64,000 nt of DNA. Source: Colwellia sp. Arc7-635. GTDB lineage: Bacteria; Pseudomonadota; Gammaproteobacteria; Enterobacterales; Alteromonadaceae. The notes beneath the pieces were generated by a model. That model had not been told where the DNA came from. It did no database searches and saw only the letters and a list, made by a program, of their open reading frames with translations. Shown here piece by piece: positions 1 through 9,063 of this stretch. Positions within the stretch are counted from its first letter, which is position 1; the number at the start of each line of letters is the position of its first letter. The DNA lies in assembly GCF_003971255.1 (NCBI RefSeq), contig NZ_CP034660.1:620001-684000 (forward strand), given 5' to 3'. The position numbers were made by a program, and so were the translations under genes.

Positions 1-66
1 GAATACCAAGCTTGATGATAAAAACAACGCAACTTTTTATAAATCGCTTTTTATAAAATAGCGATA

Positions 67-93
67 CAGGTAGCGAACACACTAAGCTACCTG
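67..93 (-). terminator. hairpin, possible terminator of the 138-3296 gene group
   Basis: An 8-bp perfect stem (CAGGTAGC at 67-74, GCTACCTG at 86-93) with an 11-nt loop lies about 45 bp downstream of the polyproline gene. On the minus strand it is followed by an AT-rich stretch but not by a clean T run, so termination is only a suggestion. Confidence 0.4.
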
Positions 94-137
94 CATCACA
101 CCGTCGTTTTTATATAATGAATAGCTGACAGCAACAG

Positions 138-608
138 TTAAGCACTGGTGTTAATAATAGATTCGCTAGGCTCCATATTAAACTTATCAAAAACTTGGGC
201 CAATATGGCTTGTTTATCTTCATCGCTGAGCGTTTCACTCTCACTAGCGGCCAACGTTTCTTCTAAAAGCTCAGCCAAGTAATCCACCATCGAGCTTATT
301 TCGTCAGTGCTTTGTTTTGGCGGAGGAGGAGGTGGCGGTCTACCGCTGTCCGACGCCGCTGCGATATCACCAATGCTTTTTGCATCAAAACCAGCACTAG
401 ACATTGCTTTCTCAAGCGCTGCTCCAGGTTGAATATTTGCTTCTGAAAACATCTCTATAATACCAAGCGCATCTTCTTCGCTTAGCTCATCAGCATTAAA
501 TTCCGCTAAGGTATCTGTGATAAAAGTCTGCTGCTCTGCCGTTAAACTTTGCTCCGATCTTGGCGGCGGTGGAGGCATAGACATGCCAGAGTTAACATTA
601 TTAATCAT
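138..608 (-). CDS. polyproline-containing hypothetical protein
   Basis: A 156-residue acidic protein with no signal peptide or membrane segment. I do not recognise its family. Two proline runs (residues about 12-16 and 91-97) are separated by helical segments. The part after each run looks related: about residues 42-65 and 124-150 both start with a Leu-Ser-Glu/Asp-Glu-Asp core followed by an amphipathic helix, so the protein may be a tandem duplication of a degenerate EF-hand-like unit. It starts 11 nt after the EF-hand gene stop, and its ribosome site (AAGGA) overlaps that stop codon, so the two are probably translated together. Its place last in a kinase-regulator-EF-hand group suggests an envelope or calcium-linked role; this is inference. 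Confidence 0.7.
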   Translation of the reverse strand: MINNVNSGMSMPPPPPRSEQSLTAEQQTFITDTLAEFNADELSEEDALGIIEMFSEANIQPGAALEKAMSSAGFDAKSIGDIAAASDSGRPPPPPPPKQSTDEISSMVDYLAELLEETLAASESETLSDEDKQAILAQVFDKFNMEPSESIINTSA

Positions 609-619
609 TGCATTATTCC

Positions 620-907
620 TTAGTCTTTTTTTTTAGCTAGCGGTTTGTGATCTTTGAATTCTGTTTCACTAATCACACCGTTATTATCACTGTCGATATG
701 AGAAAAAATTGTTTTGTGATCACCATGTGGCAATTTTTGTTGTGAAAATTCGTCAAAGTCGATTTCATTATTAGCATTAGTATCCAAAGATGAAAAAGAA
801 GGCGGGGGGCCGGGTCTATCGTTATTACGCTCTTTTGCTTGTGCTTGATTAAATATGACTAATAGCAGTGTGACCGCTATCACCATTGTTGATTGAGTCT
901 TCATCAT
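620..907 (-). CDS. secreted EF-hand calcium-binding protein
   Basis: A 95-residue protein with a Sec signal peptide (residues 1-24, cleaved after an Ala-Gln-Ala type site) and two EF-hand loops. Loop 1 (about residues 42-53, DTNANNEIDFDE) and loop 2 (about 72-83, DSDNNGVISETE) have acidic or Asn residues at positions 1, 3 and 5 and Glu at position 12, as needed to hold Ca2+. A short Pro-rich stretch (RPGPPPS) lies between signal and loops. It is expected in the periplasm. It lies 217 bp downstream of the BaeR-like regulator on the same strand, so it is a likely member or target of that system. Small EF-hand proteins of this kind are common in marine gammaproteobacteria, but their functions are mostly untested. 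Confidence 0.8.
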   Translation of the reverse strand: MMKTQSTMVIAVTLLLVIFNQAQAKERNNDRPGPPPSFSSLDTNANNEIDFDEFSQQKLPHGDHKTIFSHIDSDNNGVISETEFKDHKPLAKKKD

Positions 908-1124
908 TTTTGGTTAATCCTTGTACTAAAACTAAATTCACCACAAGCTTAACAAGGGAAATCGCAAACAATGTGCAAATAAAAAGAAAGTTATTAGCCG
1001 CTACTTTCCAGCAGAGAGTTTTATATAGCTGCCCTTGCACGAAGGGCTGTTATATAAATGTACTGTTGCAGGAAGGGGGAATTCAGCAAAGGGGTTAAAG
1101 AAAAAGAGACTAAAGTAAAAAGGG

Positions 1125-1790
1125 CTAAAGCACCAAGCGGTAACCGGTGCCATAAACAGATTGTACCCAATCTTTGCCATTGCTAATGTCACTGAGCTTT
1201 TTACGTAATTTTTTTATGTGGCTATCAATAGTGCGATTGTTAACGATACGATGATCTGAATACATATTTTGCATAAGTTGTTCGCGGGTAAAAATACGTT
1301 CGGGTTTTTCCGCTAAAGGTTTTAGCAGTTGAAACTCAACAGCGGTTAGCGCGACTTCTTGATGATGAAAACTGACCGTAAGACGGTATTCATCCAATGT
1401 GATCATGTCACTAGGGTTTTCAGTTGTTTGTGTTCTTCTCAATACCGCTTTAACTCTGGCGACCACTTCACGAGGACTGAAAGGTTTGCAAATGTAGTCA
1501 TCAGCGCCTAGCTCTAAGCCTAACAAACGATCTATTTCTTCTACTTTTGCGGTAACCATTAAAATAGGTACGTTAGAGAATTGCCTAATTTCTTTGCAGA
1601 GATCGATACCATTTTTACCCGGTAGCATAATGTCGAGCAAAATAGCTTTAGGCTGATTGCTTTTAACCCAAGCAATAACGTCATCACCATGATGAATTAA
1701 ATGAGGGCTAAATTCCGCCATGGTAAAATAATCGGCTAGTAAAGTAGCCAGTTTCATTTCATCTTCTACTATCAATATCGAAGGTGACAT
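1125..1790 (-). CDS. OmpR-family response regulator, BaeR-like
   Basis: A 221-residue response regulator. The receiver domain (about 1-120) shows the acidic pair after ILIVEDE, the phospho-acceptor Asp in LLDIMLPG (about residue 53), Thr in VTAK and Lys in CKPFSP. A winged-helix DNA-binding domain of OmpR type follows (about 130-221, ending with the GTGYRL wing). The receiver resembles BaeR closely, for example IEEIDRLLGLE-type and GADDYICKP segments, so I call it BaeR-like. BaeR controls envelope-stress and efflux genes in Enterobacteria; the regulon here is unknown. The gene begins 9 nt after the kinase gene, in one operon with it. The EF-hand and polyproline genes downstream are candidate targets. 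Confidence 0.9.
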   Translation of the reverse strand: MSPSILIVEDEMKLATLLADYFTMAEFSPHLIHHGDDVIAWVKSNQPKAILLDIMLPGKNGIDLCKEIRQFSNVPILMVTAKVEEIDRLLGLELGADDYICKPFSPREVVARVKAVLRRTQTTENPSDMITLDEYRLTVSFHHQEVALTAVEFQLLKPLAEKPERIFTREQLMQNMYSDHRIVNNRTIDSHIKKLRKKLSDISNGKDWVQSVYGTGYRLVL

Positions 1791-1799
1791 TTAATTTCC

Positions 1800-3296
1800 T
1801 TAAGCTAAAGGTAAGGTAATGATTAGCGCTAAACCGCCTAAACTAGAGGCCGTGGCATTAATTTTACCTTGATGTGCGATAACTATATGCTGGCAAATAG
1901 ATAAACCCAAGCCAAAACCACCGGTTTCACGATTTCTAGAGTCTTCCACGCGATACAGATATTCAAATAAATGCGCTAAGTGTGCTTCATCAACGCCAAT
2001 ACCGTTATCTTCAATGGTTATGGTTACGGTGCCTTTATCGTTTTCTGTTAATTGTTCGACAGTTTTATCAACAGTTAACGATACTTTAAGCTCGCTTGCA
2101 CCCGAATACTTAATACAATTATTGATTATATTTTCGAACAATTGATATAAGCGAGTTTTGTCAGCATAAATGTTGGCTTCATCAACGGCTAAATCAAGTA
2201 ATAGTGTTATGCCAGCATCGGCTAAATAACCACGATATTTTCCGGCCTCATTTTGGAATAATGACACCAACTCTTCAGCGTGTTTACGATAACCCATACC
2301 ACCGATATCAGCACTTGTTAACTGATTTAAATCGTCGATTAAGCGTTGTAAGTGCTTAACTTCGTCATGTGCAGATGCGATATTGGTCAAGGTTAATGGC
2401 CTAACTTTATCCAGCATTGCTTCTAATTCACCACGTAAAATAGCGACGGGTGTACGAAGTTCATGAGATATGTTGGCTAACCAGCGTTTTCGTGCGCTTT
2501 CATTTTTTGTTAACGTTAAGGCAAGTTCATTAAAATCACGGCTTAATTCACTGAGTTCGTCCTGTCGCTTCAGATCAATAGATTGCTGATAATCGCCTTG
2601 AGTTAATTTATGCATGCCACGGGTGATCAGCTTAATCGGTTCAACTATATGACGAGCAAGTGGTAATGTCAGCAAAGCCACTAACAGCATAACAATAAGC
2701 GCAATTAACCATAAATACTTTTGTTGTTGCTCGATAAAATCAACTTCATAACCTTGGGTCAGTTCGTTGCGTTTAGATATAGCAACAAAGCCAATAACTT
2801 GATTATTCAACTCTATCGGTGTTTTGGTATATTCTAGCTTCGCCGGGTAACTGCCAGCAATCAAGACCTCCTTACTATCGAGTAAAGCATAATGTGCTTC
2901 ACGTTGAGGCGGAAATGGTGGTCTGTTGTTATTATCTGGAAGGCTTGTTGGCGGTCTACGATCAGCTAAATGTGGCGGTCTATGCGCTTGTTTTTTGAAG
3001 CCTTGCTTTCTCGGTGGTCGTGCATTTTTCTCGATTTCAAAATCATTACCCGCCAATTTTTGATGAATTAACTGACCAAATTTATGATTTTTACCCACCA
3101 TAGAACGCCAACTATTGTCGATTTCATATTCATCAGCAAGCTTAGACAAGACCGGCTTTAAGGTTTCCACTTCTTTGGAAATAACATATTCGATCATGCC
3201 TTTATCGATGCTCCACTGCATCAGCGATACCAAAACGGTCACTAATATCAGGCTAAAGCTGAATAAAAACACAAATAACTTATTCTGAATTTTCAT
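1800..3296 (-). CDS. sensor histidine kinase, BaeS-like, with proline/arginine-rich sensor region
   Basis: A 498-residue membrane kinase. TM1 is at about 7-28, followed by a periplasmic region of about 160 residues, TM2 at about 193-213, HAMP, HisKA with the phosphorylated His in ISHELRTP (about 277), and HATPase_c with N box (ENIINNCIKYSG), G1 (DNGIGV) and G2 (GFGLGLS). The kinase core is close to BaeS. The odd part is the sensor region, about residues 90-135, which is basic and carries repeated Arg-Pro-Pro units (RPPRK, RPPHL, RPPTS, RPPFP). This could bind a charged ligand or partner; the neighbouring secreted EF-hand protein is one candidate, by inference. The gene is first in the operon, followed by the cognate regulator after 9 nt. 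Confidence 0.9.
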   Translation of the reverse strand: MKIQNKLFVFLFSFSLILVTVLVSLMQWSIDKGMIEYVISKEVETLKPVLSKLADEYEIDNSWRSMVGKNHKFGQLIHQKLAGNDFEIEKNARPPRKQGFKKQAHRPPHLADRRPPTSLPDNNNRPPFPPQREAHYALLDSKEVLIAGSYPAKLEYTKTPIELNNQVIGFVAISKRNELTQGYEVDFIEQQQKYLWLIALIVMLLVALLTLPLARHIVEPIKLITRGMHKLTQGDYQQSIDLKRQDELSELSRDFNELALTLTKNESARKRWLANISHELRTPVAILRGELEAMLDKVRPLTLTNIASAHDEVKHLQRLIDDLNQLTSADIGGMGYRKHAEELVSLFQNEAGKYRGYLADAGITLLLDLAVDEANIYADKTRLYQLFENIINNCIKYSGASELKVSLTVDKTVEQLTENDKGTVTITIEDNGIGVDEAHLAHLFEYLYRVEDSRNRETGGFGLGLSICQHIVIAHQGKINATASSLGGLALIITLPLA

Positions 3297-3812
3297 TGAT
3301 AACTACTAATCTCAAAAGTAATAAAAGATGGGACTTTACGCTTGTTTGAAAGCAATGGCATTTTAGTGTAATGACACGCTGCTCTTGATAGTACGTGAAC
3401 ATTACAGTTATATAGCTGCATGTAAAGCCTTAACTATCGTCGTATTTCCCTTTGTTTTAGCATAACAAAACAATGTGCAAAAAATATGGATGAATAAAAA
3501 ATAATGCTCGTTAAATAACCATAATGTTTTTTGTCTTAATACTTTTATCTTAATAAATGCAGTGATATTCATTTTAGTTTAGAGCTCTACGTTGAGCTTT
3601 TAGACCTGCATTAAATAAGCGTAAATTAAACTCATCATAAACTATTTCACATTTACTCATTGTTTACCCATTTTTTGCACATTGCTTATGTAACCTTTAA
3701 TTCATCAACTTGAACGGAGGTACTTAAAACTAACTTCGTTCAAATACGCCATTTAAATGCATCATTTAAATACACCACTAAAGAATTAAAGTTAACTAAT
3801 AGTAGGTTTAAT
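3297..3812. other. intergenic region between divergent kinase and CotH genes
   Basis: 516 bp with no convincing gene. It must hold the divergent promoters of the kinase operon and the CotH gene. An imperfect inverted repeat (TTGAACGGA at about 3709-3717 with TTCGTTCAA at about 3734-3742) lies about 70 bp upstream of the CotH start and could be an operator. Two copies of a CATTTAAAT-type motif follow it. Confidence 0.4.
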
Positions 3813-5285
3813 ATGTTGAATAACTTGTCTTGTAATAAATTTAATCAGACGCTAAAACAGTTGGCTTTACTGTCAACCGTTAGCTTAGCATTTACCTTAT
3901 CAGGATGCGGTGGTAGTGATAGCACTGACGTAGCTGAAGTGGAAATAGTGGCAGAAGTTCCTTCTGACCCTATCAGTACTGAGATAACAGATACCGATTT
4001 TGAAACAACAGATTGGACCGATGCTACACATAGCAAAAGTGCTGATCCAGACTTTGCCGAAGTTTTTGATAATACCCAAGTTAAACGTTTCGACTTTGTT
4101 ATAACGTCTGAGCGCTGGCAAAGTATGCTTGATGATATGACTGGGCTGTATGGAGAATTTGGTCAACGTTCAGCGGGTGCTGGTTTAAGTGATGTTGATG
4201 AAGATCCTATTTTTGTCCCCGCTGAGGTCTATTATGACGATAAGCAATGGTATCGAGTTGGCCTTCGTTTTAAAGGTAATTCATCATTACAAACAAGTTG
4301 GCAGCAAGGAATACTTAAGCTTTCATTTAAAATGGATTTTGATGAATTCGAAGATGACTATCCACAAATTGATAACCAGCGATTTTATGGCTTTAAAAAA
4401 TTCAGTTTAAAAAATAATTTCGATGACAGCTCTTTTTTACGTGAAAAGGTTGCCGCTGACGTGTTTAGAGACTCAGGCATGGCAATATCTAATACTGCTT
4501 TTTACACACTGTATGTTGATCATGGTAACGGACCGGAATATTTTGGCTTATACACCTTAATAGAAGAAATAGACGATACCGTGCTTGAAACACAGTTTGC
4601 TGATGACAATGGTAATTTATACAAGCCAGAAGACAGTGGCGCCGATTTTGTTGAAGGTAGTTTTAATGAAGAAAACTTTACCAAGAAAACCAATGAAGAC
4701 GACGAAGATTGGTCAGATATCATCGCGCTTTTTGATGCCTTGCATGCAGAAACAAGAACCACTGCACCAGATACATGGCGAGAAAACCTTGAAGCGGTTT
4801 TTGATGTAGACGTTTTTTTACAATATCTAGCGGTGAATGGCATCATACAAAACTGGGATACCTATGGCCGTATGACACATAACTATTATCTTTATAATAA
4901 CCCAGAAACAGCAAAGCTAACCTGGATCCCTTGGGATAATAATGAGGCACTACAAGAGGGTAAAATGTCAGGTGCCCTAGATCTTGATTTTTCTAATCTT
5001 GATAGTGTTAGCTGGCCATTAATTGCCAAGCTGTATGCTGATGATATTTATAGAGCACGCTATAACGAATATGTATTGGCAGCGATAGGCGGAGCTTTTG
5101 AAACGAATACGATGCAAGCTGCTTATGACAGTTACGCTGCATTGGTAGCACCTTATGCCACAACAGAGCTATCAGGATATTCATTTTTAAATAGTGAAAG
5201 CGATTTCTATCAAGCGATTGAACAGTTAAAAGAACATGCTGAGAGTCGTGCACAAGCCGTTGAAACTTATTTAGATAGCCAATAG
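3813..5285 (+). CDS. CotH kinase-like lipoprotein
   Basis: A 490-residue protein of the CotH family (spore-coat-kinase-like fold, related to the secretory Fam20 kinases). It has a lipoprotein signal with lipobox Leu-Ser-Gly-Cys at about residues 29-32, then an acidic linker. The CotH domain starts near residue 90 with a KRFDFVITSERW segment. Family features are the RVGLRFKGNSS motif (about 148-158), FKKFSLKNNFDDSS, and the C-terminal WIPWDNNEAL motif (about 371-380) that carries the metal-binding Asp/Asn. CotH proteins in spore formers phosphorylate Ser of other coat proteins; in Gram-negatives they are surface or periplasmic and their targets are unknown. The gene is transcribed alone, with its own terminator at 5379-5408. 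Confidence 0.85.
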   Translation: MLNNLSCNKFNQTLKQLALLSTVSLAFTLSGCGGSDSTDVAEVEIVAEVPSDPISTEITDTDFETTDWTDATHSKSADPDFAEVFDNTQVKRFDFVITSERWQSMLDDMTGLYGEFGQRSAGAGLSDVDEDPIFVPAEVYYDDKQWYRVGLRFKGNSSLQTSWQQGILKLSFKMDFDEFEDDYPQIDNQRFYGFKKFSLKNNFDDSSFLREKVAADVFRDSGMAISNTAFYTLYVDHGNGPEYFGLYTLIEEIDDTVLETQFADDNGNLYKPEDSGADFVEGSFNEENFTKKTNEDDEDWSDIIALFDALHAETRTTAPDTWRENLEAVFDVDVFLQYLAVNGIIQNWDTYGRMTHNYYLYNNPETAKLTWIPWDNNEALQEGKMSGALDLDFSNLDSVSWPLIAKLYADDIYRARYNEYVLAAIGGAFETNTMQAAYDSYAALVAPYATTELSGYSFLNSESDFYQAIEQLKEHAESRAQAVETYLDSQ

Positions 5286-5316
5286 TCGCTAGTGATTATG
5301 TAGTAGTTTTTAGCTT

Positions 5317-5368
5317 GAATTTTAGTTTCAATTTTAGTTTCAATTTTAGTTTCAATTTTAGTTTGAAT
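5317..5368 (+). repeat. 12-bp tandem repeat, about 4 copies
   Basis: Four successive 12-bp units (CAATTTTAGTTT, with GA replacing CA at the outer edges) lie between the CotH stop codon and its terminator. The array is AT-rich and noncoding. A looser array of similar TTTAG units occurs at 59313-59375. Confidence 0.85.
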
Positions 5369-5378
5369 TACGAAATGT

Positions 5379-5408
5379 AGCCTTAACAGCAATGTTAAGG
5401 CTTTTTTA
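5379..5408 (+). terminator. rho-independent terminator after the CotH gene
   Basis: Nine-bp perfect stem AGCCTTAAC / GTTAAGGCT with a 6-nt loop, followed by TTTTT. Confidence 0.85.
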
Positions 5409-5507
5409 TTAAGATAATTATTGGCACTGTCATCGTTTAAGTATGCGCTAAGTGGATGCTATTCAATATATTCTCCTAATGAGGAATATTTTTTCATGGT
5501 TAAAAAA

Positions 5508-7634
5508 CTACCGATGAATTTGAGTTGAAAATTCCAATAACTGTACGGCAGGTATTGGCTTACTAAAATAATATCCTTGCACGATGTCGCAACCTAAACG
5601 CTCTAATAATTGGAGCTGCTCCTTTGTTTCAACGCCTTCTGCAATAACCGTTAACCCTAAACTATGAGACATGGCTATGGCTGCTTTTACTAAATCACAG
5701 TCGGCTTTATTTATGGTGATGCCATTAATAAAACTGCGATCTATTTTTAGCACATCAAATGGGTATTGCCTCAGGTAACTTAATGACGAGTAACCCGTAC
5801 CAAAATCATCCATCGACAGTTTTATACCTAAGGCATTAATACTAATTAAAGCATCATGAATGTAAGATTGCCCGCTCATGAGTACACCTTCCGTAATTTC
5901 TAGCTCTAAAGTTGTCGGGCGAGTGCCTGTGTCACTGAGCACCTTTTTAATGAAAGGAATTAATTCATTATCTCTAAATTGACGAGGTGATAAATTAACA
6001 GCCATCGTGTAATTGTTTAAATCACTTTTTTGCCACAGATTTAAGAAACTGAGTGCTTGTTCAATAACATATTCACCCATAGCGACAATTAAGCCAGTAT
6101 GTTCAGCTATTGGGATAAATTCGTCAGGTGTAATATTGCCTAATACTGGATTATGCCAACGTAATAACGCTTCTGCACCGATAATACTTGCGCTTTTAAC
6201 ATCCATTTGCGGTTGGTAATGTAACTCGAACTCGTTACGCTCTAAGGCGCCACGCATTTGTTCTTCAATTTCAAAGCGGCGTTGCATCACAATATTCATT
6301 TCGGGAGTAAAAAATGAATAAGTATTTCGCCCCAAAGCTTTTGCTTGATACATAGCCGTGTCAGCACTACGTAATAAATCAGAAGCGCAGCAACCATCTT
6401 TAGGGTATATGGCAACGCCAATGCTCAAGGTTAAAATCAGTTCTCTACGATCAATTTTAAATGGTTGGCGAAATAAGTTAAGGAGGTTTTCAGCAACGGC
6501 TAATGCATCTTGATGATCAGTTAAGCCTCTTAATAAGATGATAAATTCGTCACCACCTAAACGACCAACTGTATCCTCTTTTCGTAATACTTGTTGCAGT
6601 CTATGGGCCGACTTAACCAATATTTTATCGCCAACTTCGTGACCTAACGAATCATTAACTTTTTTAAAATCGTCTAAGTCTAGAAAAAGCACTGCGGCTT
6701 TTTCGTCGTTTCTTTCTGCTTCAACCAGTATTTGCGATAAGCGATCGAGTGATAAAAAGCGATTAGGTAATAGAGTTAAGCTGTCAAAGTAGGCTTGATG
6801 GCGAATAATTTGGTCTGATTTATGTTGTTCAGTAATATCACGAATAATAACCATGACTTGGTTCGGTTTTTTTAAGTGGCTAATTCTTGCCTCGAAATAT
6901 AACAGACCACTAGGCATAGCAAGCTCATAGTCAAAACTTGTCATTTTCTCTTGCGCTAATGCTTTACTAATATGAGTTTTAAATTTATTAGCGACGTCAT
7001 CAGGTAATACGTCAGACATATTTCTGCCAATAAATTGTGTCGGCGAAACGTACAGGTCACTTGTGTTGCTGGTATGGTAATCACAGATAGTGCCGTTAGG
7101 TTCCATCAGAAAAAATAGATCAGGTATCGCCTCAAATATAGTCTCAAGCATTTTTTCTTTCAGCGTTACCTGAGCTTGTGCTTTTCTGGCATCGGTAAGG
7201 TCAATATCAATACAATACATTTGTTTGTTATTGTATTGATTGGTAAACATGACATGGCTGGAAAAAACAGAAATATCATGACCATTTTTTTTGCATAAAG
7301 TAATTTCTGCTGCGGGGATTTCAATACCTTTTTCTATCCAGTCGCTGTGTGCAGATATGACTAAATCACACATGGATTTTGGTATAATAAGTTTTTCAAT
7401 TTTTTGACCTATGGCGTCTTCTTTCGTATAGCCATAGAGTAATTCGCTGCCTTTGTTCCAATAAATAACTCTGCGCTGCTCGTCATATCCCTGAACAGAT
7501 ATGGCATTGACAGCATTAAATACTTGGTGCAAAGGGTCATTGATAACATATTGATGAGTTAGCATATTGCCAACTTTGCTTGGTTCCATTAGCGCGTCCA
7601 ATAGTGATATTACAACTACCTTTAGCATAGACAC
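5508..7634 (-). CDS. PAS-PAS-GGDEF-EAL cyclic-di-GMP protein
   Basis: A 708-residue cytoplasmic signalling protein with no membrane segments. Two PAS sensor domains (about 35-150 and 165-275) precede a GGDEF domain with the full active-site motif RLGGDEF (about 362-368) and an EAL domain with the catalytic EALLRW (about 486-491), DDFGTGYSS and EGVET motifs. Both a diguanylate cyclase and a c-di-GMP phosphodiesterase activity are therefore possible; the net direction cannot be read from sequence. The first start codon is at 7634, but an in-frame ATG at 7589 (residue 16, Met-Glu-Pro-Ser) has a comparable ribosome site and would drop a short hydrophobic stretch. The gene stands alone. Confidence 0.9.
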   Translation of the reverse strand: MSMLKVVVISLLDALMEPSKVGNMLTHQYVINDPLHQVFNAVNAISVQGYDEQRRVIYWNKGSELLYGYTKEDAIGQKIEKLIIPKSMCDLVISAHSDWIEKGIEIPAAEITLCKKNGHDISVFSSHVMFTNQYNNKQMYCIDIDLTDARKAQAQVTLKEKMLETIFEAIPDLFFLMEPNGTICDYHTSNTSDLYVSPTQFIGRNMSDVLPDDVANKFKTHISKALAQEKMTSFDYELAMPSGLLYFEARISHLKKPNQVMVIIRDITEQHKSDQIIRHQAYFDSLTLLPNRFLSLDRLSQILVEAERNDEKAAVLFLDLDDFKKVNDSLGHEVGDKILVKSAHRLQQVLRKEDTVGRLGGDEFIILLRGLTDHQDALAVAENLLNLFRQPFKIDRRELILTLSIGVAIYPKDGCCASDLLRSADTAMYQAKALGRNTYSFFTPEMNIVMQRRFEIEEQMRGALERNEFELHYQPQMDVKSASIIGAEALLRWHNPVLGNITPDEFIPIAEHTGLIVAMGEYVIEQALSFLNLWQKSDLNNYTMAVNLSPRQFRDNELIPFIKKVLSDTGTRPTTLELEITEGVLMSGQSYIHDALISINALGIKLSMDDFGTGYSSLSYLRQYPFDVLKIDRSFINGITINKADCDLVKAAIAMSHSLGLTVIAEGVETKEQLQLLERLGCDIVQGYYFSKPIPAVQLLEFSTQIHR

Positions 7635-7726
7635 AAAGCGCTAATTTATCACTTTAAAACTTGATTGGTATTTGAACAATTAAATAACAATCAAGGCTAA
7701 TTTAAAGTCATCACTTATTGATGTGA

Positions 7727-7948
7727 TTAATAGTGAGGAGGTGGGGGTTCTATTTCTTCCTTGCCTGATTGGTCAGGGCTGTTTTCTTTCATTCTATTAG
7801 CGAGTAGGGAGACTTGATGTCTAAGTTCTGCTATTTGGCCTTGATGAATTGATAACTCATGATTAAGTTGCTCAATTACATCATCTTGAAATGCATTACG
7901 GGTTTCAAGCGCTTCTATTGCTTGAGTTAATTCATTAACTGATTTCAC
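7727..7948 (-). CDS. slyX: SlyX family protein
   Basis: A 73-residue protein that is a coiled coil almost throughout (about residues 5-55), ending with the PPPPHY tail typical of SlyX. The molecular function of SlyX is unknown; in enterobacteria the gene lies next to FKBP-type isomerase genes, and here fkpA lies 1.1 kb away. It starts with GTG at 7948, sharing one base with the stop codon TAG of the upstream WD40 gene, so the two are translationally coupled. Confidence 0.88.
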   Translation of the reverse strand: MKSVNELTQAIEALETRNAFQDDVIEQLNHELSIHQGQIAELRHQVSLLANRMKENSPDQSGKEEIEPPPPHY

Positions 7949-8971
7949 TATTTATTTACCTGCCATAATTCGGCGTATCCAGAAGAGCTTTCGGTGATTA
8001 CTTGGTTATTATCTCTAAAAGCAACACTATAAACAACTGCGCCGGCGGGCCCTAATATCTTCACGGGGCATAACTCGCCAACTTGTAAGGCGATCGCCAG
8101 TGGCAATATCCCAAACACTGACCTTACGAGACGGCGCGCCAGTGAGTAACTTAGTGCCATCGGGAGAGAATTGCACGGCACTAAAAATCTCTTGGCGATT
8201 AAAGTAATTTAGCGTTGAAACTAACTCTCCCGTTTTTAAATCCCAAATATTAGCCGTTTTTTTACTATCAGCAGTAAAGGCATATCGACCTTTAGGGTCG
8301 AGGGCTACCATAGTTACTCGGCTAGGATGGTTAAATCGGTAAATAACTTGCCCTGATTGTGTATCCCAAACATAGGCAACAAAATCGTTAGAACCAGAAA
8401 TAGCAACACGACCATTGGGCATCATATCAACAGCATTGATTTTTTCTTGGTGACCTAAAAACTCAAGTCGTCTGCCACTATCAATAGTAACGTGCACAAC
8501 TTTACCGTTACTTTGCCCAATGAGTAAGTAGTCACCATTATTTGATACTGCAACATCGCGAATGGTTGATTCCGTAATGGACCAAAAGCCTTCAGATTGA
8601 CCACTGTCGATATTCCATAAGGAAAAGTCATGACTATTAGCTGTTATTACATGGCTGTTGTTGTCAGATATGTCGGCAACTAAGACAATATTGTCAGCGC
8701 TATCTTGCTGTTGAGACCAACTGTACTTCAAGGCATTTTTTTCTAAGTCCCATAAACTAATACCATGATGTATTGACGAAACCACACTGTATTTTCCGTC
8801 GTTGGAAATATTAGCCGCATAGGAGCCTTCCACAGCATGTTGCCATCTTTGCTCTGGCGCTTGGCCTACAGGCTGGCAACCTACAAGCAATACCAATAAA
8901 AACAGAAGCTTGGCTTTTAGAAATTTTAAGTTACAGTTCAGCAAAATATTAATACTTTTTTCTTGGTGCAT
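7948..8971 (-). pseudogene. WD40-repeat lipoprotein with a single-base frameshift
   Basis: A lipoprotein signal (lipobox Leu-Val-Gly-Cys at about residues 29-32) is followed by at least five WD40 blades, seen as Trp-Asp ends such as SLWDLE, SLWNID, YVWDTQ, NIWDLK and SVWDIA. The first frame runs 8971-8027 and ends abruptly; the last blade (GAVVYSVAF ... YAELWQVNK) is in another frame and stops at 7948. Removing one base from the GGGCCC run at 8047-8052 joins them as ...PREDIRPAGAVVYSVAF, giving about 340 residues and a complete last blade. It is either a real frameshift mutation or a homopolymer sequencing error. It would be a periplasm- or outer-membrane-anchored beta-propeller. It is coupled to slyX by a 1-nt overlap. 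Confidence 0.8.
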
Positions 8972-9063
8972 TTATAGTTAGTATAAGCCGCATTGTTTAA
9001 CAATTCACACATATTTAAATGACTTAGCGGAAATTTCCGGCTGAGTAGTAAACGGAGATGTAA

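Noticed and set aside
4520-4846. 108-codon Ser-rich frame opposite the CotH gene
   Set aside because: Antisense shadow, no ribosome site.
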